The notes under the pieces were generated by a model. It was given only the letters and a program-made list of their open reading frames with translations. It made no database searches and was not told where the DNA came from. This document shows, in pieces, positions 1-5,803 of a stretch of 10,817 nt of DNA. Positions within the stretch are counted from its first letter, which is position 1; every line of letters begins with the position of its first letter. This DNA comes from PALSA-911 sp043742865 (GTDB taxonomy: Bacteria; Pseudomonadota; Alphaproteobacteria; Acetobacterales; Acetobacteraceae): positions 1 to 10,817 of the forward strand of contig JAYTXR010000045.1 in the NCBI GenBank assembly GCA_043742865.1, in the 5' to 3' direction. The position numbers and the translations under genes were made by a program.

Positions 1-30
1 AAGCCCCAGCGTCGTGTCGTAGGTGGTCAT
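1..30 (-). CDS. Start of an unidentified gene (5' fragment, 10 codons visible)
   Basis: An ATG at 30-28 on the minus strand overlaps the TGA stop of the CoA-transferase B gene as ATGA and opens a frame that runs off the window. The visible residues are MTTYDTTLGL. The overlap is typical of translationally coupled operon genes, so the product probably acts in the same pathway as the CoA-transferase. A thiolase or a hydrolase would be natural neighbours, but ten residues do not allow an identification and I make none. Confidence 0.5.
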   Translation of the reverse strand, partial: MTTYDTTLGL

Positions 31-710
31 TGGATATCTCCAGCGAAAGTTGGGCCAAGCGCGAACGCCGCGGCAGTCTTATTGCGAACATCGTCGAGCG
101 TGACATCGGGGGCCAATTCGATCAGCGTCAGGCCCGAGCCGCCGTGGCGGTCACACGTGAAGACCGCAAGATCGGTGATCACGAGATCGACGGCGGCCAC
201 GCCGGTCAGCGGCAAAGTACAGCGTTCGACGAGCTTGGCGGTGCCATCCTTGCTGATGTGTTCCATCAAAACGACGATGCGCTTGACCCCGGCGACCAAG
301 TCCATCGCCCCGCCCATTCCCTTGAGCATCTTGCCCGGGACGGTCCAGTTGGCGATGTCCCCGTTTGCGGCGACCTGCATCGCACCGAGGATAGTCAGGT
401 CGAGATGCCCGCCGCGGATCATCGCGAAGCTGTCCGCCGAGTGCACGATGGACGCGCCGCCGCGCAGCGTGATCCGCCGGCTGCCGGCATCCACCAGATC
501 CGCATCGGCCGCATTATCCGCCGCCAGCGGACCGCAGCCGATGATGCCGTTCTCCGACTGGATGAACACCTCCCGCCCCGCCGGCACGTAGTCCGAGGCG
601 AGGATCGGAATGCCGAGGCCGAGATTGACCAGCATGCCCTCCTGGATGTCCTGTGCCGCGCGCCAGGCCATCTGAAACCGGTTCAATCGGGTAAAGTTTG
701 GGGGCTGCAT
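27..710 (-). CDS. 3-oxoacid/3-oxoadipate-type CoA-transferase, subunit B
   Basis: Subunit B of a family I CoA-transferase (PcaJ/CatJ/ScoB-like), which moves CoA from succinyl-CoA or another acyl-CoA onto a 3-oxoacid in the cytoplasm. At 227 residues it has normal length. The hallmark SENG motif is at residues 52-55, and E53 is the expected catalytic glutamate that forms the enzyme-CoA thioester. It is followed by the glycine-rich GIIGCGP segment. The start at 710 is chosen over an upstream in-frame alternative at 743 because GGGAG lies about 5 bases before it and the subunit A stop lies one base upstream, giving near-contiguous translation. It forms an operon with subunit A upstream and an overlapping unknown gene downstream. 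Substrate is not settled: 3-oxoadipate, acetoacetate or another 3-oxoacid are all possible, because these subfamilies are hard to separate by eye. Confidence 0.9.
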   Translation of the reverse strand: MQPPNFTRLNRFQMAWRAAQDIQEGMLVNLGLGIPILASDYVPAGREVFIQSENGIIGCGPLAADNAADADLVDAGSRRITLRGGASIVHSADSFAMIRGGHLDLTILGAMQVAANGDIANWTVPGKMLKGMGGAMDLVAGVKRIVVLMEHISKDGTAKLVERCTLPLTGVAAVDLVITDLAVFTCDRHGGSGLTLIELAPDVTLDDVRNKTAAAFALGPTFAGDIQ

Positions 711-711
711 C

Positions 712-1383
712 TTATTCTCCCACCGTGACCACGCGATCGACATACACGCCGGGCAGCAATATTTCGGTGTGGGCCATCGGTTGTTCGTCGAACGCCCGCA
801 CTTCGGCGATCGTCAGCTTCGCCGCGGTCGCCATCGCCGGGCCGAAATTCGGCTGCGCATACCGGAATGCCAGATTGCCGTAGCGATCGGCGCGGTCGGC
901 GCGGATCAGCGCCAGATCGGCATAGATCGCCTCTTCCAGCACGTGCTCGCGGCCCTGGAACATCCGGGTTTCCTTGCCGCGGGTCAGCTCGGTGCCAAAG
1001 CCCACCGGGGTGAAGAACGCCGGAATGCCGGCGCCGCCGGCGCGGATACGTTCGCTGAAACTGCCCTGCGGCACGCATTCGAGTTCCACCAGACCATCGC
1101 GCCATTGCTGTTCGAACACCGAAAGTTCCGAGCCCCGGCCGCGCGCCGCGGTGCAGATGATTTTGCGCACCTGGCGGTTCTCGATCAGTCTATGGGTCAG
1201 CGAATACGGATGGGTGGCGGAATTGACCACCAGGGTCAGGTCCTTTACCGGATGCTCGCTGAGCGCCTGTATCAGCACATTGGCGAAACCCGCACCGCCG
1301 AAACCGGAGATCATCACGATGGCGCCGCTCAGCACCCCCTCCATCGCGGCCTGCGCGGAGGCAACCCGTTTGTCGATCGCCAT
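712..1383 (-). CDS. 3-oxoacid/3-oxoadipate-type CoA-transferase, subunit A
   Basis: Subunit A of the same family I CoA-transferase (PcaI/CatI/ScoA-like), 223 residues. The N-terminal glycine-rich GFGGAG motif at residues 27-32 is the CoA-binding signature of this subunit, and the rest of the chain matches the A-subunit fold (PVGFGTEL and the DRYGNLAFRYAQ-like stretch). An open frame continues to 1560, but the start is placed at 1383: GGGGGAG lies 6-12 bases upstream, the MAIDKR opening fits the family, and the longer version would run through a repeat element. Its TAA stop is one base before the subunit B ATG, so the two are co-translated. A candidate promoter sits about 30 bases upstream. 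The reaction class is secure; the 3-oxoacid substrate is not. Confidence 0.9.
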   Translation of the reverse strand: MAIDKRVASAQAAMEGVLSGAIVMISGFGGAGFANVLIQALSEHPVKDLTLVVNSATHPYSLTHRLIENRQVRKIICTAARGRGSELSVFEQQWRDGLVELECVPQGSFSERIRAGGAGIPAFFTPVGFGTELTRGKETRMFQGREHVLEEAIYADLALIRADRADRYGNLAFRYAQPNFGPAMATAAKLTIAEVRAFDEQPMAHTEILLPGVYVDRVVTVGE

Positions 1384-1414
1384 CAAACTCCCCCTGGATT
1401 TTCTTAATAGGAAT

Positions 1415-1442
1415 GTATTATCGGCGGCGCGTGGCAGGTCAA
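1415..1442 (-). promoter_or_regulatory. Candidate promoter for the CoA-transferase operon
   Basis: On the minus strand TTGACC (1442-1437) is followed after 16 bases by TAATAC (1420-1415), about 31 bases before the subunit A start codon. The -35 box is good and the -10 box is mediocre. GATAAT overlaps nearby but at too short a spacing. This is a pattern match only. Confidence 0.4.
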
Positions 1443-1454
1443 GGGAAGCGGAAA

Positions 1455-1465
1455 TTGCATGCTGG
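1455..1465 (+). repeat. Left copy of an 11-bp direct repeat flanking the nested element
   Basis: TTGCATGCTGG here is repeated exactly at 1849-1859. The left copy directly abuts the outer inverted repeat of the element at 1466. It fits a target-site duplication, though a coincidence is not excluded. Confidence 0.6.
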
Positions 1466-1841
1466 GTAATCGGGTGAAGGAAGTAAGGCCAGGGGGCGCT
1501 GCCCCCTGGACCCCCGCCAAAGGCTCGCCTTTGGAAACCTTCCATTGTTTGAGGGAGCAAGGGGGCCTACTCATACCAACCGGCGGAAAGATTGACTCGT
1601 CATGCCTGGGCTTGTCCCAGGCGTCCACGGCTTTCTCGTGGCCGGTAAAGCCGTGGATGGCCGGCACTGAGCCGGACATGACGGTCGCACAAGGGTCAGC
1701 CCCTCTGCCGATTGGTATCAGACCCGGCGAGGTATGGACGGCCCCCTTGCTCCCTCAAACAAAAATATGGGGTGCTAAGGGCTTGCCCTTAGCGGGGTCC
1801 AGGGGCAGCGCCCTTGACCTACTTTCCCTTCCCTCGATTGC
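1466..1841. mobile_element. Nested inverted-repeat (MITE-like) element, about 376 bp, no transposase
   Basis: This fills most of the 469-base gap between the CoA-transferase and carbonic anhydrase genes. The outer arms (1466-1534 and 1774-1841) are imperfect inverted copies. Each carries two small hairpins: on the left CCAGGGGGC/GCCCCCTGG (1489-1509) and CCAAAGGC/GCCTTTGG (1517-1534), on the right GCTAAGGGC/GCCCTTAGC (1774-1793) and an imperfect partner at 1799-1819. Inside lies a perfect 20-bp inverted pair (1547-1566 and 1741-1760), then an 11-of-12 pair (1573-1584 and 1707-1718), then a separate palindromic core (1598-1683). The outer arm is shared with the palindrome at 9731-9827, so this is a dispersed family. 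No transposase is encoded, so any movement would be in trans. A frame open from 1459 to 1878 crosses it but resembles no protein I know. Confidence 0.75.
1598..1683. repeat. Palindromic core repeat nested in the larger element
   Basis: CGTCATG (1598-1604) and CATGACG (1677-1683) bracket three stem-loops: GCCTGGG/CCCAGGC (1604-1622), CCACGGCTTT/AAAGCCGTGG (1625-1656) and CCGGC/GCCGG (1661-1675). The layout and wording resemble abundant intergenic palindromic repeats I remember from alphaproteobacterial genomes such as Bradyrhizobium. That resemblance is from memory. Its central position suggests one repeat inserted into another. Confidence 0.65.
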
Positions 1842-1848
1842 CCTGAGG

Positions 1849-1859
1849 TTGCATGCTGG
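1849..1859 (+). repeat. Right copy of the 11-bp direct repeat, spanning the carbonic anhydrase start codon
   Basis: An exact second copy of TTGCATGCTGG. It contains the ATG (1853-1855) and the second codon of the carbonic anhydrase gene. Seven bases (1842-1848) separate it from the outer inverted repeat, and these include the GAGG that serves as ribosome binding site. Confidence 0.6.
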
Positions 1860-2449
1860 ACCAACTGAAAACCAATAACCGACGCTGGGCCGAGCGCAAG
1901 GTGCTGGACGACCCCGGCTTCTTCCGCCGGCTGGCCGACCAGCAGGCGCCGGAATATCTGTGGATCGGCTGCTCGGACAGCCGGGTTCCGGCCAACGACA
2001 TCGTCGGCCTCGACCCCGGGGAGTTGTTCGTGCACCGCAACGTCGCCAATCTGGCGCCGCCGCAGGATGCGAACTACCTGTCGGTGCTGCAATTCGCGAT
2101 CGATGTGATCAAGGTGCGGCATGTGCTGGTGGTCGGGCATTACGGCTGCGGTGGCGTGGCCGCGGCGGTCGATGGCCGCCGGCGCGGACTGGTCGATCAT
2201 TGGCTGCACCCGATCCGCGAGGTGCAGCAGGAGCACCGCCAGGAGCTCGACGGAATTACCGAACCCGCCGCGCGGCTGAACCGGCTTTGCGAATTGAACG
2301 TGATCCGCCAGGTGCGCAATGTCGCCTCGGACGTGTTCGTGCAGGATGCCTGGGCGCGCGGCCAGCCGCTCAGCGTCCATGGCTGGGTCTATTCACTGGC
2401 CAACGGGTTGGTTACCGATCTGAACGTCACCGTATCCTCGCCCGGCTGA
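1853..2449 (+). CDS. Beta-class carbonic anhydrase
   Basis: A cytoplasmic zinc enzyme that interconverts CO2 and bicarbonate. The 198-residue product has the complete beta-class zinc site: C40 with the D42/R44 dyad in the CSDSR motif, and H96 and C99 in GHYGCGG. The C-terminal segment GWVYSLANG is also typical. Length is at the short end of normal for this class and nothing essential is missing. The start at 1853 has GAGG four bases upstream and gives the expected N-terminus. The GST-like gene follows after 17 bases on the same strand, probably in one operon. No convincing promoter is visible: the region immediately upstream is the nested repeat element, which reaches the ribosome binding site, so transcription must begin inside the element or left of it. 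Confidence 0.95.
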   Translation: MLDQLKTNNRRWAERKVLDDPGFFRRLADQQAPEYLWIGCSDSRVPANDIVGLDPGELFVHRNVANLAPPQDANYLSVLQFAIDVIKVRHVLVVGHYGCGGVAAAVDGRRRGLVDHWLHPIREVQQEHRQELDGITEPAARLNRLCELNVIRQVRNVASDVFVQDAWARGQPLSVHGWVYSLANGLVTDLNVTVSSPG

Positions 2450-2466
2450 GCCCAGGAGACGACAAG

Positions 2467-3084
2467 ATGATGGCCCTGCACTGGTCCCCGCGTTCGCCCT
2501 ATGTGCGCAAGGTGATGATATCGGCGCATGAGATGGGCCTGGCGGACCGGCTGAAAACATTGCGTACCGTGGTCGGCGGCACCGCGGCGCATCTGGAGCT
2601 GATGCGGCAGAACCCGCTGGGCAAGATCCCCACGCTGGTGCTGGAGGACGGCACGATCCTGTTCGACAGCCCGGTGATCTGCGAATATCTGGACACGCTG
2701 CATGGCGGCCCGAAACTATATCCGGCCGCCGGGGTGGAACGCTTCACCGCTTTGCGCCGCCACGCGCTCGGCAGCGGCATGATCGATCTGGGCCTGCTGC
2801 TGCTGGGCGAACGCTCCCGGCCGGAAGGACACCGGTCGCAGCCGCATACCGATTTGTGGACCCTGAAACTGCGCACCAGCGTGGCCGCGCTGGAACAGGA
2901 AGCCGACGCAATCGCGGCCACGGCGTTCACCATCGGCCATGTCGCGATCGGGGTGGCGCTTGGGTATCTGGATTTCCGCTTCGATGCGTTGCAATGGCGC
3001 ACTGGCCATCCGCGCTTGACCGAATGGTATGTAACTTTCCTAAAGCGGCCCTCGGTTCAGGCTAATGTACCGACGGAAGGATAG
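2467..3084 (+). CDS. Glutathione S-transferase family protein
   Basis: A soluble GST-fold protein of 205 residues, the usual length. The N-terminal thioredoxin-like domain shows the SPRSPYVRKV opening (candidate activating Ser7 or Ser10), the NPLGKIPTL stretch with the expected cis-proline P55, and DS at residues 67-68 before VICEYL, the gamma-glutamyl binding motif. The helical C-terminal domain follows from about residue 90. The start at 2467 has AGGAG eight bases upstream; ATG at 2470 is an equally good alternative one codon later. The open frame extends far upstream, but that part overlaps the carbonic anhydrase gene in another frame and is rejected. Whether it conjugates glutathione, and to what, cannot be read from sequence. 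Its stop is only 5 bases from the end of the convergent decarboxylase gene, leaving no room for a separate terminator. Confidence 0.88.
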   Translation: MMALHWSPRSPYVRKVMISAHEMGLADRLKTLRTVVGGTAAHLELMRQNPLGKIPTLVLEDGTILFDSPVICEYLDTLHGGPKLYPAAGVERFTALRRHALGSGMIDLGLLLLGERSRPEGHRSQPHTDLWTLKLRTSVAALEQEADAIAATAFTIGHVAIGVALGYLDFRFDALQWRTGHPRLTEWYVTFLKRPSVQANVPTEG

Positions 3085-3089
3085 ACCCA

Positions 3090-3740
3090 TTATCGGCCGA
3101 TTGGACCAGGATCCTTCTTCACCCCGAGCCCGCGCATGAACCGGTCGCGGATCTGTGCCGGGTCGCGTTCGGTGGTTTCCTTCGGCCCGCCTTGGTCGAT
3201 CCGGCAGCCGATCAGCCACGGGCCATCCTCGGCGATCGCGCGCTCGATCGCCTCCTCGAAATGGCTTTCATCGGCGGCCCAGAAGCTTTGCCCGATGCCG
3301 GCGCCGCGCGCGATCGCGATCAGGTCGGTGCCGGATCCGGTCGCCGTCGGCTGGCCGCCGGTGATCTGGTAGGCGCCGTTGTCCAGGATCACGATGGTCA
3401 GGTTCTTCTGGGCCCGGGCGGCGATGGTTGCCAGCGCGCCCAGCTGCATCAGCATCGACCCGTCGCCCTCCAATCCGATCACCCGGCGGTCCGGTTGCGC
3501 GATCGCGACCCCGAGCGCGATCGGTGCGGCCAGGCCCATGCTGCCGAGCATGTAGAAGTTCTGCGGCCGCTGGCCGGCCGCCCATAGATCGAAATTGGTG
3601 TAGCCGATGCCGCCGATCACGGCTTCGTTTTTCAGCTTGCGCACCATACGGCTGATCAGGTCGAACCGGTTCATCACCTTGGCTTGGGCGCGGGTCAGCG
3701 GAACGTTCATCTGGGAGGCGGTCATCTGGGGGGCGGTCAT
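3090..3740 (-). CDS. Thiamine-diphosphate decarboxylase, beta subunit (sulfopyruvate/phosphonopyruvate decarboxylase type)
   Basis: The ThDP-binding (PP) half of a split 2-oxoacid decarboxylase, ComE-like, 216 residues. The cofactor motif is complete: GDG at residues 92-94, 26 residues, then N121 in DNGAY, which binds Mg and the diphosphate. LGSMGLAAPIALGVA (residues 65-79) is the other conserved block. The ATG overlaps the alpha-subunit stop as ATGA, so the two are co-translated and should form an alpha/beta complex. The first ten codons are a 15-bp tandem duplication giving three in-frame ATGs (3740, 3725, 3710); any could be the true start, and the chain proper begins after the third. Family members decarboxylate sulfopyruvate to sulfoacetaldehyde or phosphonopyruvate to phosphonoacetaldehyde, and others are uncharacterised. 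Substrate here is undetermined. Confidence 0.88.
   Translation of the reverse strand: MTAPQMTASQMNVPLTRAQAKVMNRFDLISRMVRKLKNEAVIGGIGYTNFDLWAAGQRPQNFYMLGSMGLAAPIALGVAIAQPDRRVIGLEGDGSMLMQLGALATIAARAQKNLTIVILDNGAYQITGGQPTATGSGTDLIAIARGAGIGQSFWAADESHFEEAIERAIAEDGPWLIGCRIDQGGPKETTERDPAQIRDRFMRGLGVKKDPGPIGR
3711..3740 (-). repeat. 15-bp tandem duplication at the decarboxylase beta-subunit start
   Basis: The units at 3726-3740 and 3711-3725 are identical but for one base and each begins with ATGACCGCC. Each adds five residues (MTAPQ, MTASQ) and an in-frame start codon, and a third ATG follows at 3710. Being a multiple of three, changes in copy number would not shift the frame. Confidence 0.85.
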
Positions 3741-4273
3741 CTGGCAAACACCTTTCCGCCGGTCAGCAGCGGCGACAGGATCAACGCCACCGGCGCCTGC
3801 GTCGCCACCGCCTGGCGGATCGAACGATCGACGATGAACTCAACCTCATCGAGACGGCTCAGCGTGTGGTGTTCCATGCCCAGGCTATCCAGCGCCGGGC
3901 GCATGGTGCGCGCCACCATCGCCTGGCCGATATTGAATTCTCCCAATGTGCCGCGCTCGGACACCATCAACAGCACGGGTATCTGGAACGGTACCGGCAG
4001 CGAGGCCAGCACGTTCGCCAGGGTGGCAAAGCCGCTGGTCTGCATCAGCACGATGCCGCGCATCCCACCCATCCAGGCCCCCGAGACGATGCCCACGGCC
4101 TCCTCCTCGCGCGTGGTGGTGAAAGCGGTGAAGAACGGGTCGGCATGCACGGCCTCGATCAGCGGGCGCAGCACGTTGTCGGGCACATAGGTGACCAGCC
4201 GGACATCCTGCGCCTTCAGCACGTCGCAGACGATCTGGTGCCAGGCTCGCGCGGGTTGGTCGGGGGTTGGCAT
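3737..4273 (-). CDS. Thiamine-diphosphate decarboxylase, alpha subunit (sulfopyruvate/phosphonopyruvate decarboxylase type)
   Basis: The pyrimidine-binding (Pyr) half of the split decarboxylase, ComD-like, 178 residues, matching the family's usual length. TTREEEAVGI (residues 53-62) carries the conserved glutamate that activates thiamine. MQTSGFATLANVLASL (78-93) and SERGTLGE (105-112) are characteristic of the ComD-type subunit. The start at 4273 gives the standard N-terminus and has GGAAAA about 6-11 bases upstream. An upstream TTG at 4312 is in frame but has no ribosome binding site and adds 13 residues of no recognised homology. The gene is divergent from tcuA across 129 bases. Reading the pair as sulfopyruvate decarboxylase is the nearest named family, not a proven activity. 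Confidence 0.87.
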   Translation of the reverse strand: MPTPDQPARAWHQIVCDVLKAQDVRLVTYVPDNVLRPLIEAVHADPFFTAFTTTREEEAVGIVSGAWMGGMRGIVLMQTSGFATLANVLASLPVPFQIPVLLMVSERGTLGEFNIGQAMVARTMRPALDSLGMEHHTLSRLDEVEFIVDRSIRQAVATQAPVALILSPLLTGGKVFAR

Positions 4274-4345
4274 GCTGATTTTCCGCTCCGTCTTTGGCTC
4301 AGTGTGGGACAAAATGACGGCGGGCGAAAGCGGTGGCGGGTCCGG

Positions 4346-4374
4346 TTGCGGTCCCGGCGGTGCGTTCGTATAGA
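4346..4374 (+). promoter_or_regulatory. Candidate sigma-70 promoter for tcuAB
   Basis: TTGCGG (4346-4351) and TATAGA (4369-4374) are separated by exactly 17 bases, and the -10 box ends 28 bases before the tcuA ATG. Matches are 4 of 6 to TTGACA and 4 of 6 to TATAAT. It sits in the divergent tcuA/decarboxylase spacer. No clear opposite promoter or regulator palindrome was found there. Confidence 0.5.
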
Positions 4375-4402
4375 AACAGTCGGCCGATGACGAGGAAGAC
4401 GG

Positions 4403-5803
4403 ATGAAGGATTTAAGCCGGACCTGGGATGTGCTGGTGGTGGGCGGCGGCAATGCCGCGCTATGCGCCGCGATCACCGCGCGCGAGGCCGGCGCCAGCGT
4501 GCTGCTGTTGGAACACGCGCCGAAAGCATTTCGCGGTGGCAACAGCCGTCATACGCGCAACTTCCGTGCCATGCATGAAAAACCCACCCCGGTGCTGACA
4601 GAGGCGTATCTGGAAGAAGAATACTGGGACGATCTGAAGCGCGTCACCGGCGGCAATACCGACGAGAAGCTGGCGCGCATGACCATCCGCGCGTCATCGG
4701 GGGTCACCGGCTGGATGCAGGCCAGCGGGGTGCGGTTCCAACCCTCGCTGACCGGCACGCTCAGCCTGTCGCGCACCAACGCCTTCTTCCTGGGCGGCGG
4801 CAAGGCACTGGTCAACGCCTATTACCTTACCGCGGAGAAGCTTGGCGTGACCATACTATACGACACCGAGGTGATCGCGCTGAACATGGAAGACGGGTTT
4901 TGCCGCGCCGCCGACATCACCTATCGCGGCTATCCGGAAACCGTTCGCGCCAAGGCGGTGGTCGCGGCCTCCGGCGGGTTCCAGGCCAATTTGCACTGGA
5001 TGCGAGAATACTGGGGCGACGCGGTGGATAATTTCGTCATCCGCGGCACGCCCTATGCACAGGGCAAGGTGCTGAAGAACCTGCTCGGCCAGGGGGTCGC
5101 GACCGTTGGCGATCCCACCCAGTTCCACGCCGTCGCGCTCGATGCGCGCGCGCCGCAATTCGACGGCGGCATCGCCACGCGGCTGGACAGCGTGCCGTTC
5201 AGCATCGTGGTCAACCGCGACGGCGACCGGTTCTATGACGAGGGCGAGGATTTCTGGCCCAAGCGCTACGCGATCTGGGGAAGGCTGATCGCCCAGCAGC
5301 CCGATCAGATCGCCTATTCCATTTTCGATCAGAAATGCGTCGAGATGTTCATGCCGTCGATCTATCCGGCCAAGAAGGCCAACACGATCCGCGAACTGGC
5401 GGTGCAACTCGGCATCGCCGATCCGCCGAAGGTCGAGGCGACGGTGGCACAGTACAACGCGGCGGTGCGCGCCGGCAGCTTCAATCCAGCCAAGTTGGAT
5501 GACTGCGCGACCGAGGGGATCACGCCGCCGAAAACCCATTGGGCAAGGCCAATCGATGCCGGTCCGTTCTACGGCTATCCGCTGCGTCCGGGCATCACCT
5601 TCACCTATCTCGGGGTGCGGGTGAACGAGCGCGCGCAGGTGCTGATGGAGGATGGCCGCCCGGCCGGCAATCTGTTCGCGTCGGGTGAGATCATGGCGGG
5701 CAATATTCTGGGCCGCGGCTATCTCGCCGGGTTCGGCATGACGATCGGCACGGTGTTCGGCCGGATCGCGGGACAGGAGGCGGCCAGGCATGTCCGCAAC
5801 TAG
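4403..5803 (+). CDS. tcuA: FAD-dependent tricarballylate dehydrogenase TcuA
   Basis: A flavoprotein of the fumarate reductase/succinate dehydrogenase family, 466 residues. In Salmonella, TcuA oxidises tricarballylate to cis-aconitate. The N-terminus has the dinucleotide-binding GGGNAA (residues 14-19) ending in E37 of LLLE, which holds the FAD ribose. RGGNSRHTRNFRAMHE, TNAFFLGGGKALVNAYY and the C-terminal GEIMAGNILGRGYLAGFGMT segment closely match my recollection of TcuA. No signal peptide is seen, so it acts on the cytoplasmic side. The start at 4403 has GAGGAAG just upstream and a promoter candidate 28 bases away. It overlaps tcuB by 14 bases. The usual transporter tcuC and LysR regulator tcuR are not beside it, so uptake must come from elsewhere, or the substrate differs (a related tri- or dicarboxylate). 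Confidence 0.9.
   Translation: MKDLSRTWDVLVVGGGNAALCAAITAREAGASVLLLEHAPKAFRGGNSRHTRNFRAMHEKPTPVLTEAYLEEEYWDDLKRVTGGNTDEKLARMTIRASSGVTGWMQASGVRFQPSLTGTLSLSRTNAFFLGGGKALVNAYYLTAEKLGVTILYDTEVIALNMEDGFCRAADITYRGYPETVRAKAVVAASGGFQANLHWMREYWGDAVDNFVIRGTPYAQGKVLKNLLGQGVATVGDPTQFHAVALDARAPQFDGGIATRLDSVPFSIVVNRDGDRFYDEGEDFWPKRYAIWGRLIAQQPDQIAYSIFDQKCVEMFMPSIYPAKKANTIRELAVQLGIADPPKVEATVAQYNAAVRAGSFNPAKLDDCATEGITPPKTHWARPIDAGPFYGYPLRPGITFTYLGVRVNERAQVLMEDGRPAGNLFASGEIMAGNILGRGYLAGFGMTIGTVFGRIAGQEAARHVRN

Noticed and set aside
1480..1840. CRISPR-like repeats or an attachment site
   Set aside because: The repeats are inverted and concentric, not regularly spaced direct repeats, there are no cas genes, and no tRNA or integrase is nearby.
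1459..1878. A 139-codon open frame through the nested repeat element
   Set aside because: It begins in the left direct repeat, lies wholly in palindromic repeat sequence and ends in the carbonic anhydrase gene out of frame. It is better explained by GC-rich repeats lacking stops and by the duplicated ATG.
1960..2466. A frame continuing upstream from the GST-like gene, which would make a 374-residue protein
   Set aside because: It overlaps the carbonic anhydrase gene in another frame, has no family resemblance, and the GST start at 2467 has its own AGGAG.
4274..4312. A longer decarboxylase alpha subunit starting at a TTG at 4312
   Set aside because: There is no ribosome binding site before the TTG, the extra 13 residues match nothing, and the ATG at 4273 gives normal family length.
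4856..5791. A 311-codon frame on the minus strand opposite tcuA, and a similar 356-codon one opposite tcuB (5811-6881)
   Set aside because: Both are antisense shadows in GC-rich coding sequence, rich in His, Gln and Arg, with no recognisable domains, while tcuA and tcuB have complete family motifs.
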